Shown: positions 26,867 to 37,054 of the stretch, piece by piece | Position numbering within the stretch: position 1 is the stretch's first letter | Layout of the letters: each line of letters starts with the position of its first letter | From: an uncultured Rhodospirillales bacterium | GTDB lineage: Bacteria; Pseudomonadota; Alphaproteobacteria; Acetobacterales; Acetobacteraceae | Assembly: GCA_903844135.1 (NCBI GenBank) | Contig: CAIMSN010000096.1 | Coordinates: 1 to 64,000, forward strand | Length of the DNA: 64,000 nucleotides | Direction: 5' to 3' | Program-made: the position numbers and the translations under genes | Notes under the pieces: model-generated | Seen by the model: only the letters and a program-made list of their open reading frames with translations | Database searches by the model: none | Told to the model about the DNA's origin: nothing

Positions 26867-27760
26867 ATGCAACCGACCGATATGAAGCTTGGCGTCAATC
26901 TGTGCTTCGGGGTGAAGCGGTGGCTCGAGCCGGACCGTCTCGCCGCCATCGTGCGCGAGGAGCTCGGTCTGCGGTATGTCCAGTATAGCTGGGACCTGAC
27001 CGACCCCTGGTGGCCGCATGCGCCGCGCGACCGGCGTGCCGTGGAGTATGCGCGCGCGTTCCGCGATGCCGGGCTGACGATCGAGAGCAGCTTCGGCGGC
27101 ATCGCCTCCTACAGCTACAATCATTTTCTGGCGCCGACCGCCGAGCTCCGGGCCCTGGGCAAGGAGCATCTCCGGCGGGCGATCGACATGACCGCCGCGA
27201 TGGGCGTGACCGCGACCGGGATGCCGTTCGGCTCCTACAGCGCCGCCGACGCCGCCGATCCTGCACGGCGCGAAACGCTCTACCAGGAGGCGCTCGAGGC
27301 CTGGGTTGAGCTGGCGGCGCACGCCAGGCGATCCGGCCTGGAGCGCCTGCTGGTCGAGCCGGTGCCGCTCGCCACCGAGTTCCCGGCCAGCGCGCAGGAT
27401 GCGCTCCGCCTGATGCGCGATCTCGACGGGCGCACCGACGTGCCGGTGCGGCTGATGGTCGATTGGGGCCACGCCCTGTTCCGGCCGCTGTTCGGCGACG
27501 ATGCCAGCATGGAGCATTGGATGGCGACCTGCGGATCGTTCATCGACGGATTCCATATCCAGCAGACCGACGGGCTGGGCGACCGGCATTGGAACTTTAC
27601 CACGGACGGGCTGGTCTCCGCCGAGGTGCTGCGCGATTTCTGGGCGCGGCACGCGCTCACCACCCAGACCCTGTTCCTGGAAATCATCTATCCGTTCGAG
27701 GCGACCGACGATTTCGTGCTGTCCGACATGAAGGCGGGGGTCAGGATCCTGACCGGCTGA
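26867..27760 (+). CDS. Sugar phosphate isomerase/epimerase-like TIM-barrel protein
   Basis: AP-endonuclease-2-like (xylose isomerase-like) TIM barrel, 297 residues. LGLRYVQYSWDL, LTIESSFGGIASYSYNHFL, RLLVEPVPLATEFP, LMVDWGHALF, GFHIQQTDG and FLEIIYPFE carry the acidic and histidine residues that bind a divalent metal in this fold. Likely role: isomerising or epimerising the imported sugar, before or after the SIS enzyme. Exact reaction unknown. The last codons L-T-G-stop are encoded by an 8-bp tandem repeat. Confidence 0.75.
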   Translation: MQPTDMKLGVNLCFGVKRWLEPDRLAAIVREELGLRYVQYSWDLTDPWWPHAPRDRRAVEYARAFRDAGLTIESSFGGIASYSYNHFLAPTAELRALGKEHLRRAIDMTAAMGVTATGMPFGSYSAADAADPARRETLYQEALEAWVELAAHARRSGLERLLVEPVPLATEFPASAQDALRLMRDLDGRTDVPVRLMVDWGHALFRPLFGDDASMEHWMATCGSFIDGFHIQQTDGLGDRHWNFTTDGLVSAEVLRDFWARHALTTQTLFLEIIYPFEATDDFVLSDMKAGVRILTG

Positions 27761-27812
27761 CCGGCTGACCGGCTGACCGGCTGACCGGCTGACCGGCTGA
27801 CCGGCTGACCGG
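27749..27812. repeat. (CTGACCGG) x 8 tandem repeat
   Basis: Eight exact copies of CTGACCGG. The first one and a half encode the last three residues and stop of the isomerase gene; the rest fills the spacer before alkB, ending 13 nt before its ATG. Copy-number change would alter only the spacer length, not either protein. Confidence 0.95.
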
Positions 27813-27825
27813 CGGGGGGAGGCGG

Positions 27826-28491
27826 ATGGAGCTGTTCGACGATCTCGACCGGGATGCGACGCCGATCCGGCTCGGCGATGGCGCCGTCGTGCTGCCCGGG
27901 TTCGCCGGCGGCGAGGCGGCGTCGCTGGTGACGGCGCTGCTGGCGGTGGCGGACGGCGCGCCGTTCCGGCACCTGGTCACCCCGGGCGGCGCCACCATGT
28001 CGGTGGCGATGACCAATTGCGGGCGGCTCGGCTGGGTCAGCGACCGGCGCGGCTACCGCTACGAAAGCCTCGATCCGCTGACCGGCCGGCCATGGCCGGC
28101 GATCCCGGCGCCGTTCCTGTCGCTGGCCGCGCGCGCCGCGGCGGCGGCGGGCTACGCGGATGCGTGCCCCGACGCCTGCCCCGACGCCTGTCTGGTCAAC
28201 CGTTACGCGCCGGGCGCGCGTCTCGCGCTGCACCAGGATCGGGACGAGGGCGATCTCGCCGCGCCGATCGTCTCGGTCTCGCTCGGCCTGCCGGCGACCT
28301 TCCTGTTCGGCGGACAGGAGCGGAGCGGGCCGGTCCGTCGCCTCAGGCTGGAGAACGGCGACGTCGCGGTGTGGGGAGGGGCGTCCCGGCTGGCGTTCCA
28401 CGGCATCGCGCCGCTGCGTCCCGGCAACCACCGCCTGACCGGCCCGGTGCGCTACAACCTGACCTTCCGGCACGTCACGGGTCTGCCTTGA
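27826..28491 (+). CDS. alkB: AlkB, alpha-ketoglutarate-dependent DNA repair dioxygenase
   Basis: Fe(II)/2-oxoglutarate dioxygenase that repairs 1-methyladenine and 3-methylcytosine by oxidative demethylation. 221 residues with CLVNRYAPGARLALHQDRDE (iron-binding HxD), later AFHGIAPL (second His) and RYNLTFR (2-oxoglutarate-binding arginines). Just before the CLVNRY strand the protein reads CPDACPDAC owing to an exact 12-bp duplication (28167..28178 and 28179..28190), adding four residues. GGGGGAGG precedes the ATG. Confidence 0.94.
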   Translation: MELFDDLDRDATPIRLGDGAVVLPGFAGGEAASLVTALLAVADGAPFRHLVTPGGATMSVAMTNCGRLGWVSDRRGYRYESLDPLTGRPWPAIPAPFLSLAARAAAAAGYADACPDACPDACLVNRYAPGARLALHQDRDEGDLAAPIVSVSLGLPATFLFGGQERSGPVRRLRLENGDVAVWGGASRLAFHGIAPLRPGNHRLTGPVRYNLTFRHVTGLP

Positions 28492-28572
28492 ACGCGGCAT
28501 GCTTTCGCTGCTGACGGTTTGAGGGGATAACGGCCGGGCAACACCGAGAGCCTCGGACCCGAAAGTGAGACC

Positions 28573-29964
28573 ATGAGCGCCGTCCTTTCCGCGACCGGAC
28601 CGACCGCACCGGCCTGGACCCCGTCGAGCTGGCGCGCCTGCCCGATCAGGCAGATGCCGTCCTATCCCGACCAGGCGGCGCTGGAGACGGTCGAGGCGCG
28701 GCTGCGCGCCTATCCGCCGCTGGTGTTCGCCGGCGAGGCGCGCCGCCTGAAACAGCAGCTCGCGCTGGCGGCGGACGGCAAGGCGTTCGTGCTGCAGGGC
28801 GGCGCCTGCGCCGAGAGCTTCGGCGAGTTCACCGCCGACGTGATCCGCGACACCTTCCGGGTGCTGCTGCAGATGGCGGTGGTGCTGACCTTCGGCGCCA
28901 AGGTGCCGGTGGTGAAGCTCGGCAGGATGGCCGGCCAGTATGCCAAGCCGCGCTCCTCCGACCTGGAGCGGATCGACGGCGTGGAGCTGCCCTCCTATCG
29001 CGGCGACATCATCAACGGCTCCGCCTTCACCGAGGCCTCGCGGCTTCCCGACCCCGCCAGGATGGAGACCGGCTATTTCCAGTCCGCCGGCACCCTGAAC
29101 CTGCTGCGCGCCTTCGCCGGCGGCGGCTACGCCAACCTGCATCAGGTGCATCGCTGGAATCTGGGCTTCGTCGAGCGCAGCCCGTTGGCCGCCCGCTACC
29201 AGGACCTGGCGCAGCGCATCGACGAGACCCTCGCTTTCATGGGTGCCTGCGGCATGGGCCAGAACGCGCCGCAGGTGAACGAGACCGAGTTCTACACCAG
29301 CCACGAGGCGCTGCTGCTGCCGTACGAACAGGCCTTGACCCGGGTCGATTCCACCACCGGCGACTGGTACGACTGCTCGGCGCACTTCCTGTGGATCGGC
29401 GACCGCACCCGTCAGCCCGACGGCGCGCATGTCGAGTTCCTGCGCGGCGTGCGCAATCCGATCGGGCTGAAGGTCGGGCCGACCACCCAGGCGGACGAGC
29501 TGCTGCGTCTGCTCGACCTGCTCAACCCGTGGGACGAGCCGGGCCGTCTGACCCTGATCAGCCGCATGGGCGCCGAGGGCGTACGCCGTCATCTGCCGCC
29601 GCTGCTGCGTGCGGTGCAGAAGGCCGGACGGCGGGTGGTCTGGCTGTGCGATCCGATGCACGGCAACACCATCAGCACCGCATCGAAGATCAAGACGCGC
29701 TCGTTCGACGCGATCCTGGCCGAGCTGCGCGGCTTCTTCGACGTGTTCGCCGCCGAGGGCGCGCTGCCGGGCGGGGTGCATGTCGAGATGACCGGCCAGG
29801 ACGTGACCGAATGCGTCGGCGGCGCGCATCGCCTCACCGAGGCGGATCTGGGCGATCGCTACGAGACCTTCTGCGACCCGAGGCTGAATGCCGAGCAGTC
29901 GCTGGAGATGGCGTTCCTGGTCGCGGAGGAACTGACCGCGCGCCGGCGCATTGCCGCATCGTGA
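28573..29964 (+). CDS. Class II 3-deoxy-7-phosphoheptulonate synthase
   Basis: First step of the shikimate pathway, joining PEP and erythrose-4-phosphate. 463 residues, the length of plant-like class II enzymes. [16 protein letters not shown] at the start, [55 protein letters not shown] and [15 protein letters not shown] are all diagnostic and include metal and substrate ligands. It opens a four-gene operon; its stop overlaps the pncB start (GTGA). Confidence 0.96.
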   Translation: MSAVLSATGPTAPAWTPSSWRACPIRQMPSYPDQAALETVEARLRAYPPLVFAGEARRLKQQLALAADGKAFVLQGGACAESFGEFTADVIRDTFRVLLQMAVVLTFGAKVPVVKLGRMAGQYAKPRSSDLERIDGVELPSYRGDIINGSAFTEASRLPDPARMETGYFQSAGTLNLLRAFAGGGYANLHQVHRWNLGFVERSPLAARYQDLAQRIDETLAFMGACGMGQNAPQVNETEFYTSHEALLLPYEQALTRVDSTTGDWYDCSAHFLWIGDRTRQPDGAHVEFLRGVRNPIGLKVGPTTQADELLRLLDLLNPWDEPGRLTLISRMGAEGVRRHLPPLLRAVQKAGRRVVWLCDPMHGNTISTASKIKTRSFDAILAELRGFFDVFAAEGALPGGVHVEMTGQDVTECVGGAHRLTEADLGDRYETFCDPRLNAEQSLEMAFLVAEELTARRRIAAS

Positions 29965-31088
29965 GCGAGCACGACATCACCGCGCGCACCGACGCGTATT
30001 TCAATCGCACCAAGGCGATCGTCGCCCGCTTCGGCGATGCGCGCGTCACTTATGCGCTGTTCCTGCGCCGGCCGGTGATCGCCGCCCACCGGCTGATGAC
30101 CGAGTGGCTGGAGGCCGTCGCCGCGCGGCGCGGCCTCGAGATCGCCTGCGAGTCGCGGTTCGCCGAGGGCGACTGGGTCGGCGCCGGCGAACCGCTGGTC
30201 ACCGTGACCGGCAGCTTCGAGGGGCTGGTCGATCTGGAGACGCTGCTGCTGCAGAAACTGGGGCCCGCCTGCGTGGCGGCGCACAACGCCTACCAGATGT
30301 GCCTCGGCCTGCCGAAGGCGCGGTTCCTGGCGATGGAGGCGCGGCACTGCGCCGGCTTCGACATGCAGGAGATGATGGCCTATGCCGCCTCGGTCGGCAG
30401 CCGCGCCGCCCAGAAGGAGGGCGCGCTCGGCTTCGTCGGCTGCGCCAACGACGCGACGGCGCATTTCTACGGCGCGTCGGCCGGCGCCGGCACGATGCCG
30501 CATGCGCTGATCGGCTATGCCGGGTCGACCCTGCGTGCCGCCGAGATGTTCCACGAGACCTTCCCCGACCAGGACCTCACGGTGCTGACCGACTATTTCG
30601 GCCGCGAGATCACCGACGGGCTCGCGGTCTGCCGGCGGTTTCCCGAGCTGGCGGCGGCAGGGCGGGTCAGTGTCCGTCTCGACACCCATGGCGGGCGGTT
30701 CCTGGAGGGGCTCGATCCGCAGAGCAGCTACGCCGTCATCGAGCGCCGCGCGCCCGGCGCGATCCGGCGCTATCGCAGCGAGACCGAGCTGCGCCATCTG
30801 GTCGGCACCGGCGTGTCGGCGGCGGCAATCTGGGCGATGCGCGACGCGCTCGACGAGGCCGGCTTCGGGAAGGTGCGGATCATCGTCTCGTCCGGGTTCG
30901 GGGTGGACAAATGCCGGGTGATGGCCGATGCCCACGCGCCGATCGACGTGGTCGGGACCGGCAGCTTCATCCCCGACACCTGGTCGGAGACGTATGCCAC
31001 CGCGGACATCGTCGCCTATGACGGCGAACCGAGGGTCAAGATCGGACGGGAGTTCCTGTTGCACTCATTGAAAAACCAGGCCGGATGA
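29961..31088 (+). CDS. pncB: Nicotinate phosphoribosyltransferase
   Basis: Salvages nicotinate into nicotinate mononucleotide for NAD. 375 residues starting with GTG at 29961 (overlap of 4 nt with the DAHP synthase gene). [15 protein letters not shown], the N-terminal barrel domain, then [41 protein letters not shown] and [10 protein letters not shown] in the phosphate-binding region match the family. It overlaps the next gene by 4 nt as well. Cytoplasmic. Confidence 0.9.
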   Translation: MSEHDITARTDAYFNRTKAIVARFGDARVTYALFLRRPVIAAHRLMTEWLEAVAARRGLEIACESRFAEGDWVGAGEPLVTVTGSFEGLVDLETLLLQKLGPACVAAHNAYQMCLGLPKARFLAMEARHCAGFDMQEMMAYAASVGSRAAQKEGALGFVGCANDATAHFYGASAGAGTMPHALIGYAGSTLRAAEMFHETFPDQDLTVLTDYFGREITDGLAVCRRFPELAAAGRVSVRLDTHGGRFLEGLDPQSSYAVIERRAPGAIRRYRSETELRHLVGTGVSAAAIWAMRDALDEAGFGKVRIIVSSGFGVDKCRVMADAHAPIDVVGTGSFIPDTWSETYATADIVAYDGEPRVKIGREFLLHSLKNQAG

Positions 31089-31474
31089 CCGACGAGCTGT
31101 TCGCCCCCGAGGGCGGCTGGCAGGTACGGATTCTCGACCTGTCCGGCGCATCCGAGGACAACATCGTCGAGGAGATCAAAGGCTTTGCGACCCTGCCGCT
31201 GGCCAACGCGTTCTGCCGCGCCTATGTGCGCGACAGCGTCGAGCGCTGCCGGGTCCCGGGACAGGGCGCGCGCGACGTGCTGGCCGCCTGGTTCGCCTAT
31301 GGCGAGGATGCCGAGGTGATCGATGCCGGCGAGCAGGGCTGGCGTTCGGCCAACGAGCTTGACGAGTTCGCCAGCCATCCAGGCTCCGAGATCGAGTGCG
31401 ACTGGCGCTCGATCGACCCGAGGCGGGACGATCCCGATGCCGGCGCGGATCTCGACCTGGACGACGAGCCGTGA
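31085..31474 (+). CDS. Conserved-looking acidic protein of unknown function
   Basis: 129 residues, strongly acidic at the C-terminus (DPDAGADLDLDDEP). I do not recognise a domain. The N-terminal half has two predicted alternating strands and a helix (GWQVRILDLSGASEDN, PLANAFCRAYVRDSVERCR), two cysteines about ten residues apart and a third near residue 103. Its start and stop each overlap a neighbour by 4 nt (ATGA with pncB, GTGA with gltX), so it is translated in step with both and is a genuine gene. Confidence 0.7.
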   Translation: MTDELFAPEGGWQVRILDLSGASEDNIVEEIKGFATLPLANAFCRAYVRDSVERCRVPGQGARDVLAAWFAYGEDAEVIDAGEQGWRSANELDEFASHPGSEIECDWRSIDPRRDDPDAGADLDLDDEP

Positions 31475-32814
31475 AGCTGCGCTTCGCCCCGAGTCCGACC
31501 GGGCTGCTGCATGTCGGCAATGCCCGCCAGGCGGTGGCCAACGCACTGCATGCCAGGCGCCACGGCGCCGGTTTCCTGCTGCGGATCGACGACACCGATG
31601 CCGGCCGCTCCCGCGAGGAATACGCCGCCGGCATCGAGCACGATCTCGCCTGGCTCGGGCTGCGCTGGGACGAGAAGGTCCGCCAGTCCGATCGTCTCGA
31701 CCGCTATGCAGAGGCGGCGGAGACGCTGAAGCGCAGCGGCCGCCTCTACCCCTGCTTCGAGAGCGAGGACGAGCTCCGGGTCAAGCGCGAGATGCGGCTG
31801 CGGCAGAACCGGCCGCCGGTCTATGACCGCGCCATGCTCAGGCTCACGTCCGAACAGCGTGCCCAGGCGGAGGCGAACGGCAAGGTGCCGTACTGGCGTT
31901 TCCGCCTCTCGGACGGTCATGCGGCGTGGGACGATCTGGTGCTGGGCCGGATGCAGGTGAAGCTGCCGTCGATTTCCGATCCGGTGCTGATCCGTGCCGA
32001 CGGCACCGTGCTCTACACGCTGGCTTCGGTGGTCGACGATCTCGAGCTCGGCATCACCCATGTGCTGCGCGGCGAGGACCACGTCACCAATACCGGCGTC
32101 CAGCTCGACATCGTCGCCGCACTCGGCGGCCGCCCGGATCGCTTCACCTTCGCGCATCTGCCGTTGCTGCTCGACGAGGCGGGCGGCAAGCTGTCCAAGC
32201 GGTTCGACGGGCTGTCGCTCCGGGCGCTGCGTCATGACGGGATCGAGCCGACCGCCCTGGTCGCCTACCTGGCACGGCTCGGCACCTCCGAGGACCCGCA
32301 TCCGCTGTCGTTCGACGAGCTGGCGCAGACCTACGACGTGCGCCGGGTGTCGAAATCGGCGGCGCGGTTCGACATGCGCCAGTTGCTGGCGCTGAACCGC
32401 CGCACCACCCACACCATGCCCTACGCGGCGGTGCGCGACCGGCTGCCGGACGGCGCCACCGAGCCGTTCTGGAATGCGGTCAGGGGCAATGTCGACATGC
32501 TGTCCGAGCTGCGGCACTGGTGGGACGTGGTCGGCGGCGGCATCGTGCCGCCGGTGCAGGAGGGCGAATCCGGCTTCCTGCTGCAGGCGCTCGAGATGCT
32601 GCCGGAGGATCGTCCGGACCGGCCCTGGAGCGACCAGACCTGGTCGGAATGGACCCGGGCGCTGCGCGAGGCGAGCGGCCGGACCGGCAAATCCCTGTTC
32701 ATGCCGCTGCGGCTGGCTCTGACGGGCGAGGAAAAAGGCCCTGAATTGAGGGAGTTGCTGCCCCTGATGGGTCATGAGCGGGTGGCGGGGCGGCTGCGTC
32801 TGGCCGCGAGCTGA
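31471..32814 (+). CDS. gltX: Glutamyl-tRNA synthetase
   Basis: Charges tRNA-Glu; class I synthetase of 447 residues. RFAPSPTGLLHVGNARQ is the HIGH region (here HVGN), VLRGEDHVTNT the binding loop and KLSKR the KMSKS motif. Alphaproteobacteria often have two GluRS copies, one of which mischarges tRNA-Gln for the amidotransferase route; which one this is cannot be said from the window. GTG start at 31471 overlaps the preceding gene stop. Last gene of the operon; cyoA follows after 178 bp. Confidence 0.94.
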   Translation: MKLRFAPSPTGLLHVGNARQAVANALHARRHGAGFLLRIDDTDAGRSREEYAAGIEHDLAWLGLRWDEKVRQSDRLDRYAEAAETLKRSGRLYPCFESEDELRVKREMRLRQNRPPVYDRAMLRLTSEQRAQAEANGKVPYWRFRLSDGHAAWDDLVLGRMQVKLPSISDPVLIRADGTVLYTLASVVDDLELGITHVLRGEDHVTNTGVQLDIVAALGGRPDRFTFAHLPLLLDEAGGKLSKRFDGLSLRALRHDGIEPTALVAYLARLGTSEDPHPLSFDELAQTYDVRRVSKSAARFDMRQLLALNRRTTHTMPYAAVRDRLPDGATEPFWNAVRGNVDMLSELRHWWDVVGGGIVPPVQEGESGFLLQALEMLPEDRPDRPWSDQTWSEWTRALREASGRTGKSLFMPLRLALTGEEKGPELRELLPLMGHERVAGRLRLAAS

Positions 32815-32992
32815 CAGGGCACGTTTTCCTGATCGGATCACAACTGGCCGTCGGGGGCCGGTTTGTTTATTGTGCGACGCAACCGCCGCCCCGGATCGCG
32901 GCCCGAGTTCGCGTTGACCGTCTCCGTTCCCCCAACCGGTCTTGACCGGCGGGCGGCGCGCGGGACGCGCGACGTATGGCAAGAGGCGCTGA

Positions 32993-33868
32993 ATGATGAC
33001 GAAAAGACTGCCGCCCCTCTCCGGTGCCCTCGCCCTGGGGGCCCTTTTGACGGCGGGGGGGTGTCAAAACTCCATCCTCGACCCGAAAGGCGCGATCGGA
33101 GCGGCCGAAAAATCGCTCATCCTCACCTCCACCTACGCCATGCTGGTCATCGTGATCCCGGTGATCGCGCTGACACTCTGGTTCGCCTGGCGCTACCGCG
33201 AGGGCTCAGGGGCGCGCTACGAGCCGGATTGGGGGCATTCGGTCAGGATCGAGATCTTCTGCTGGGGTATCCCGTCGATCATCATCGCGTTCCTCGGCTA
33301 TCTCACCTGGACCAGCACCCACGCGCTCGATCCCTACCGGCCGCTCGACAGCGCCAAGAAGCCGCTGGTGATCGAGGCGGTGGCGCTGAACTGGAAGTGG
33401 CTGTTCATCTATCCGGAGCAGGGCATCGCCACCATCAACGAGGTCGCGTTCCCGGTCGGCACGCCGGTCGATTTCCGCATCACGTCCGATTCGGTGATGA
33501 ACTCCTTCTTCATCCCGCAGCTCGGCAGCCAGATCTACGCCATGGCGGGAATGCGCACCCAGCTCCATCTGATCGCCGGCGAGGCCGGCACGTTCCCAGG
33601 CCTGTCGGCGAACTATAGCGGCCGCGGCTTCTCGGACATGCGGTTCAACGCCATCGCCACCAGCGACGCCAAATTCGCCGACTGGGTGGCCGCCGCCCGG
33701 CACTCTCCGGCGACGATCGACACGGCGGATTATTCCAAGGTGGCCGCGCCCGAGGAAAAAGCGCCGGTGCAGTACTTCTCGGCGGTTGAGCCGAACCTAT
33801 TTAACGAAATCATCGCCAAGTACATGGGCAAGGCCGAGAGCTTCCACTCCGGCTTGAAGGAGGATTGA
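32993..33868 (+). CDS. cyoA: Cytochrome bo quinol oxidase subunit II
   Basis: Periplasm-facing subunit of the heme-copper quinol oxidase. 291 residues: lipobox TAGGC (Cys24), two membrane segments (about 42-65 and 85-107), then a cupredoxin domain. [20 protein letters not shown] shows that the CuA cysteines are missing, as expected for a quinol rather than cytochrome c oxidase. The 178-bp gap upstream should hold the promoter; I could not define boxes with confidence. AGAGGCG lies before the ATG. Confidence 0.95.
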   Translation: MMTKRLPPLSGALALGALLTAGGCQNSILDPKGAIGAAEKSLILTSTYAMLVIVIPVIALTLWFAWRYREGSGARYEPDWGHSVRIEIFCWGIPSIIIAFLGYLTWTSTHALDPYRPLDSAKKPLVIEAVALNWKWLFIYPEQGIATINEVAFPVGTPVDFRITSDSVMNSFFIPQLGSQIYAMAGMRTQLHLIAGEAGTFPGLSANYSGRGFSDMRFNAIATSDAKFADWVAAARHSPATIDTADYSKVAAPEEKAPVQYFSAVEPNLFNEIIAKYMGKAESFHSGLKED

Positions 33869-33869
33869 C

Positions 33870-35870
33870 ATGAATCTTCTCGGCAGAATGGGCTGGTCGG
33901 ACCTGGCCATGCTCGAATCGCCGGTGATCATGGGGGCCGGCCTGTTCATGGGGCTGGTCGTGGTCGCCGTCCTCGGCGTCATCACCTACATGAAGGCGTG
34001 GAAATATCTCTGGACCGAGTGGCTCACCTCGGTGGACCACAAGAAGATCGGCGTGATGTATATCATCGTCGCGTTGATCATGCTGCTGCGCGGCTTCTCC
34101 GACGCGATCCTGATGCGCACTCAGCAGGCGATGGCCTATGGCGGCCATCCCGGGTATCTGCCGCCGCACCATTACGACCAGATCTTCACCGCCCACGGCA
34201 CCATCATGATCTTCTTCATGGCGATGCCTTTCATGATCGGGCTGATGAATATCGCCGTGCCGCTGCAGATCGGCGCCCGCGACGTGGCGTTCCCGTTCCT
34301 GAACTCCTTCTCGTTCTGGATGACCGCCGCCGGCGCGGTGCTGGTCAACCTGTCTCTGGTGCTGGGCGAGTTCGGCCAGACCGGCTGGCTGGCCTACCCG
34401 CCGCTCTCGGAGCTGAAGTTCAGCCCCGGCGTCGGCGTCGACTACTATATCTGGTCGCTGCAGCTCACCGGTCTCGGCACATTGCTCACCGGCGTGAACT
34501 TCTTCGTCACCATCGTGAAGATGCGCGCCCCGGGCATGACCTGGATGCGCATGCCGATCTTCACCTGGACGATCCTGTGCACCGCGATCCTGATCATGGC
34601 GGCGTTCCCGATCCTGACCGTCACCTTCGGCATGCTGTCGCTCGACCGCTATCTCGGTTTCCACTTCTTCACCAACGAACTTGGTGGAAACCAGATGATG
34701 TACGTCAACCTGATCTGGGCGTGGGGCCATCCGGAGGTCTACATCCTGATCCTGCCGGCGTTCGGCGTGTTTTCCGAGGTGGTGCCGACCTTCGCCCGCA
34801 AGCGGCTGTTCGGCTACAACGCGATGGTCTACGCGACCGTCTGCATCACCTTCCTGTCGTTCGTGGTCTGGCTGCACCATTTCTTCACCATGGGCTCCAG
34901 CGCCAACGTGAATGCCTTCTTCGGCATCACCACGATGATCATCTCGATCCCCACCGGCGTGAAGATCTTCAACTGGCTGTTCACCATGTATCGGGGGCGC
35001 ATCCAGTACACCTCGATGATGCTCTGGACGATGGGTTTCATGGTCACCTTCGTGATCGGCGGCATGACCGGCGTGATGCTGGCGCTGCCGGGCAACGACT
35101 GGGTGCTGCATAACAGCCTGTTCCTGATCGCCCACTTCCACAACGTCATCATCGGCGGCGTGTTCTTCGGCTACATGGCCGGCTACACCTACTGGTTCCC
35201 CAAGGCGACCGGCTTCAAGCTGCACGAGGGCTGGGCCAAGGCGTCGTTCTGGTTCTGGCTGACCGGGTTCTACGTCGCGTTCATGCCGCTCTATGCGCTC
35301 GGCTTCATGGGCATGACCCGCCGCATGAACCATTACGACAATCCGGCCTGGACTCCGTTCCTGGAAGTCGCCCTGGTCGGCGCGCTGCTGGTGCTGTGCG
35401 GCATAAGCTGCCAGGTCATCGGCCTGGTGGTCAGCATCCGCAACCGTCACGAGAACCAGGACGTCACCGGCGATCCGTGGAACGGCCGCACCATCGAGTG
35501 GTCGACCTCCTCGCCGCCGCCTTTCTACAACTTCGCCGTGCTGCCGCACATCGACAGCCTGGATGCGTTCAACGAGACCAAGCAGCGCGGCCACGAGGCG
35601 CGCGAGACCCCGGTCTATTCAGACATCCACATGCCGCGGAACACGCCCGCCGGCCTGTTCATGTCGGTCGCCGCCGGCATGCTCGGCTTCGCGCTGATCT
35701 GGCACATCTGGTGGCTGGCGGCGATCAGCCTGCTGGCGATCCCGGTGATCTTCATCGTTCGGTCCTGCAACGACGACATCGACTACTACGTGCCGGCCGC
35801 CGAGGTCGCGCGCATCGAGGCGCTGCACAACGCACGCGTCGCGAAGCTGGAGCTGACCCATGTCGCCTGA
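33870..35870 (+). CDS. cyoB: Cytochrome bo quinol oxidase subunit I
   Basis: Catalytic subunit with low-spin heme and the heme-CuB site; 666 residues, about 15 membrane segments. [19 protein letters not shown] carries the heme His, [12 protein letters not shown] the CuB His and cross-linked Tyr, [11 protein letters not shown] two more CuB His and [10 protein letters not shown] the remaining heme ligands. It reduces O2 to water while pumping protons. One base separates it from cyoA, and it overlaps cyoC by 11 nt. Confidence 0.97.
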   Translation: MNLLGRMGWSDLAMLESPVIMGAGLFMGLVVVAVLGVITYMKAWKYLWTEWLTSVDHKKIGVMYIIVALIMLLRGFSDAILMRTQQAMAYGGHPGYLPPHHYDQIFTAHGTIMIFFMAMPFMIGLMNIAVPLQIGARDVAFPFLNSFSFWMTAAGAVLVNLSLVLGEFGQTGWLAYPPLSELKFSPGVGVDYYIWSLQLTGLGTLLTGVNFFVTIVKMRAPGMTWMRMPIFTWTILCTAILIMAAFPILTVTFGMLSLDRYLGFHFFTNELGGNQMMYVNLIWAWGHPEVYILILPAFGVFSEVVPTFARKRLFGYNAMVYATVCITFLSFVVWLHHFFTMGSSANVNAFFGITTMIISIPTGVKIFNWLFTMYRGRIQYTSMMLWTMGFMVTFVIGGMTGVMLALPGNDWVLHNSLFLIAHFHNVIIGGVFFGYMAGYTYWFPKATGFKLHEGWAKASFWFWLTGFYVAFMPLYALGFMGMTRRMNHYDNPAWTPFLEVALVGALLVLCGISCQVIGLVVSIRNRHENQDVTGDPWNGRTIEWSTSSPPPFYNFAVLPHIDSLDAFNETKQRGHEARETPVYSDIHMPRNTPAGLFMSVAAGMLGFALIWHIWWLAAISLLAIPVIFIVRSCNDDIDYYVPAAEVARIEALHNARVAKLELTHVA

Positions 35871-36474
35871 CAGCCTCGTCGCCCATCACGGCGAGTTCGC
35901 TGAGGACCACTCCCACGAGCCGAACAACGTGTTCGGCTTCTGGCTCTATCTGATGACGGACTGCATCCTGTTCGCGACCCTGTTCGCGGGCTTCGCGGTG
36001 GCCCGTCATCAGTATGCCGGCGACGTCAGCGGCAAGGACATCTTCGACCTGAAATATGTCGGGGTGGAGACGGCCCTGCTGCTGATCAGCTCGTCCACCT
36101 ACGGCTTCGCCATGATCAACGCCTATCAGCACCGGCTCGGTGCGGTGGTGGCCTGGCTGGGGGTGACGTTCCTGCTCGGTCTCGGCTTCGTCGGCATGGA
36201 GATCAACGAGTTCCACCATCTGGTGGCGGAGGGCCACGGACCGGATCGCAGCGCGTTCCTGTCCGCCTTCTTCACCCTGGTCGCCACGCACGGGCTGCAC
36301 GTCACCTGCGGCCTGATCTGGATGGCGACCCTGATCGCGCAGATGACGATCCTGAAGAAGGGCCTCACCACGGTCTACATCAATCGTCTGATGTGCCTGA
36401 GCCTGTTCTGGCACTTCCTGGACATCGTCTGGATCTGCGTCTTCACCCTCGTCTATCTGCTGGGAGTGCAGTGA
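35860..36474 (+). CDS. cyoC: Cytochrome bo quinol oxidase subunit III
   Basis: 204-residue subunit with five membrane helices ([55 protein letters not shown] end), containing the conserved glutamate in [13 protein letters not shown]. Stabilises the bo oxidase. Its stop overlaps the cyoD start by 1 nt (TGATG). Confidence 0.95.
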   Translation: MSPDSLVAHHGEFAEDHSHEPNNVFGFWLYLMTDCILFATLFAGFAVARHQYAGDVSGKDIFDLKYVGVETALLLISSSTYGFAMINAYQHRLGAVVAWLGVTFLLGLGFVGMEINEFHHLVAEGHGPDRSAFLSAFFTLVATHGLHVTCGLIWMATLIAQMTILKKGLTTVYINRLMCLSLFWHFLDIVWICVFTLVYLLGVQ

Positions 36475-36893
36475 TGGACCATCCCGCGCTGCACGGTCAT
36501 TCCCACGAGCACCATACCTCGGCGTCCGGCGAATCGCATGGCGGCTATGGCGCCTACGGGATCGGCTTCGCCCTCTCCGTCGTCCTCACCGTCGCCGCCT
36601 TCTATCCGGTCATGGTGCCCGGCACGCTGCCGCATGGCTGGCTGGAGCCGACCCTGGCGGTGCTGGCGATCGTGCAGATCGTCGTGCATCTGATGTTCTT
36701 CCTGCACATGAGCACCGCCTCGGAACAGCGCTGGAACGTCGTCGCCTTCGGTTTCGCCATCCTGGTGGTGTTCATCCTGATCGTCGGCTCGCTGTTCATC
36801 ATGCACAGCATGGCCGAGGGCATGGTCGATCCCGACGTCCCCGCCGTGCCGACCACCGGCCATTCCGACATGGGCAGCATGAAGGGCATGTGA
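36474..36893 (+). CDS. cyoD: Cytochrome bo quinol oxidase subunit IV
   Basis: 139 residues with three membrane helices; FALSVVLTVAAFYPVMV, IVQIVVHLMFFLHMS and LIVGSLFIMHSM match the CyoD family. Unusually histidine-rich N-terminus (HPALHGHSHEHHTS) and Met/His C-terminus, which could help copper handling at the membrane surface; that is speculation. The heme O synthase gene cyoE, often next, is not in the window. A strong terminator follows. Confidence 0.93.
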   Translation: MDHPALHGHSHEHHTSASGESHGGYGAYGIGFALSVVLTVAAFYPVMVPGTLPHGWLEPTLAVLAIVQIVVHLMFFLHMSTASEQRWNVVAFGFAILVVFILIVGSLFIMHSMAEGMVDPDVPAVPTTGHSDMGSMKGM

Positions 36894-36917
36894 TCCGATT
36901 GCCGATCGCGCCGTCGG

Positions 36918-36947
36918 AAACGCCCGCGGCTCCGGCCGCGGGCGTTT
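36918..36947 (+). terminator. Terminator of the cyo operon
   Basis: Perfect stem AAACGCCCGCGGC / GCCGCGGGCGTTT around a TCCG loop, ending in TTTT, 24 nt after the cyoD stop. Confidence 0.92.
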
Positions 36948-37054
36948 TGCGTTTGGTGAGCAGCCGCCCTCTGCACGCACATCGAACGTGACGGACCACG
37001 CATCATTCCGGGCCGCGTCGTTGAGAGAGGCGCCGGACCGTTCGGCGATCTCCG

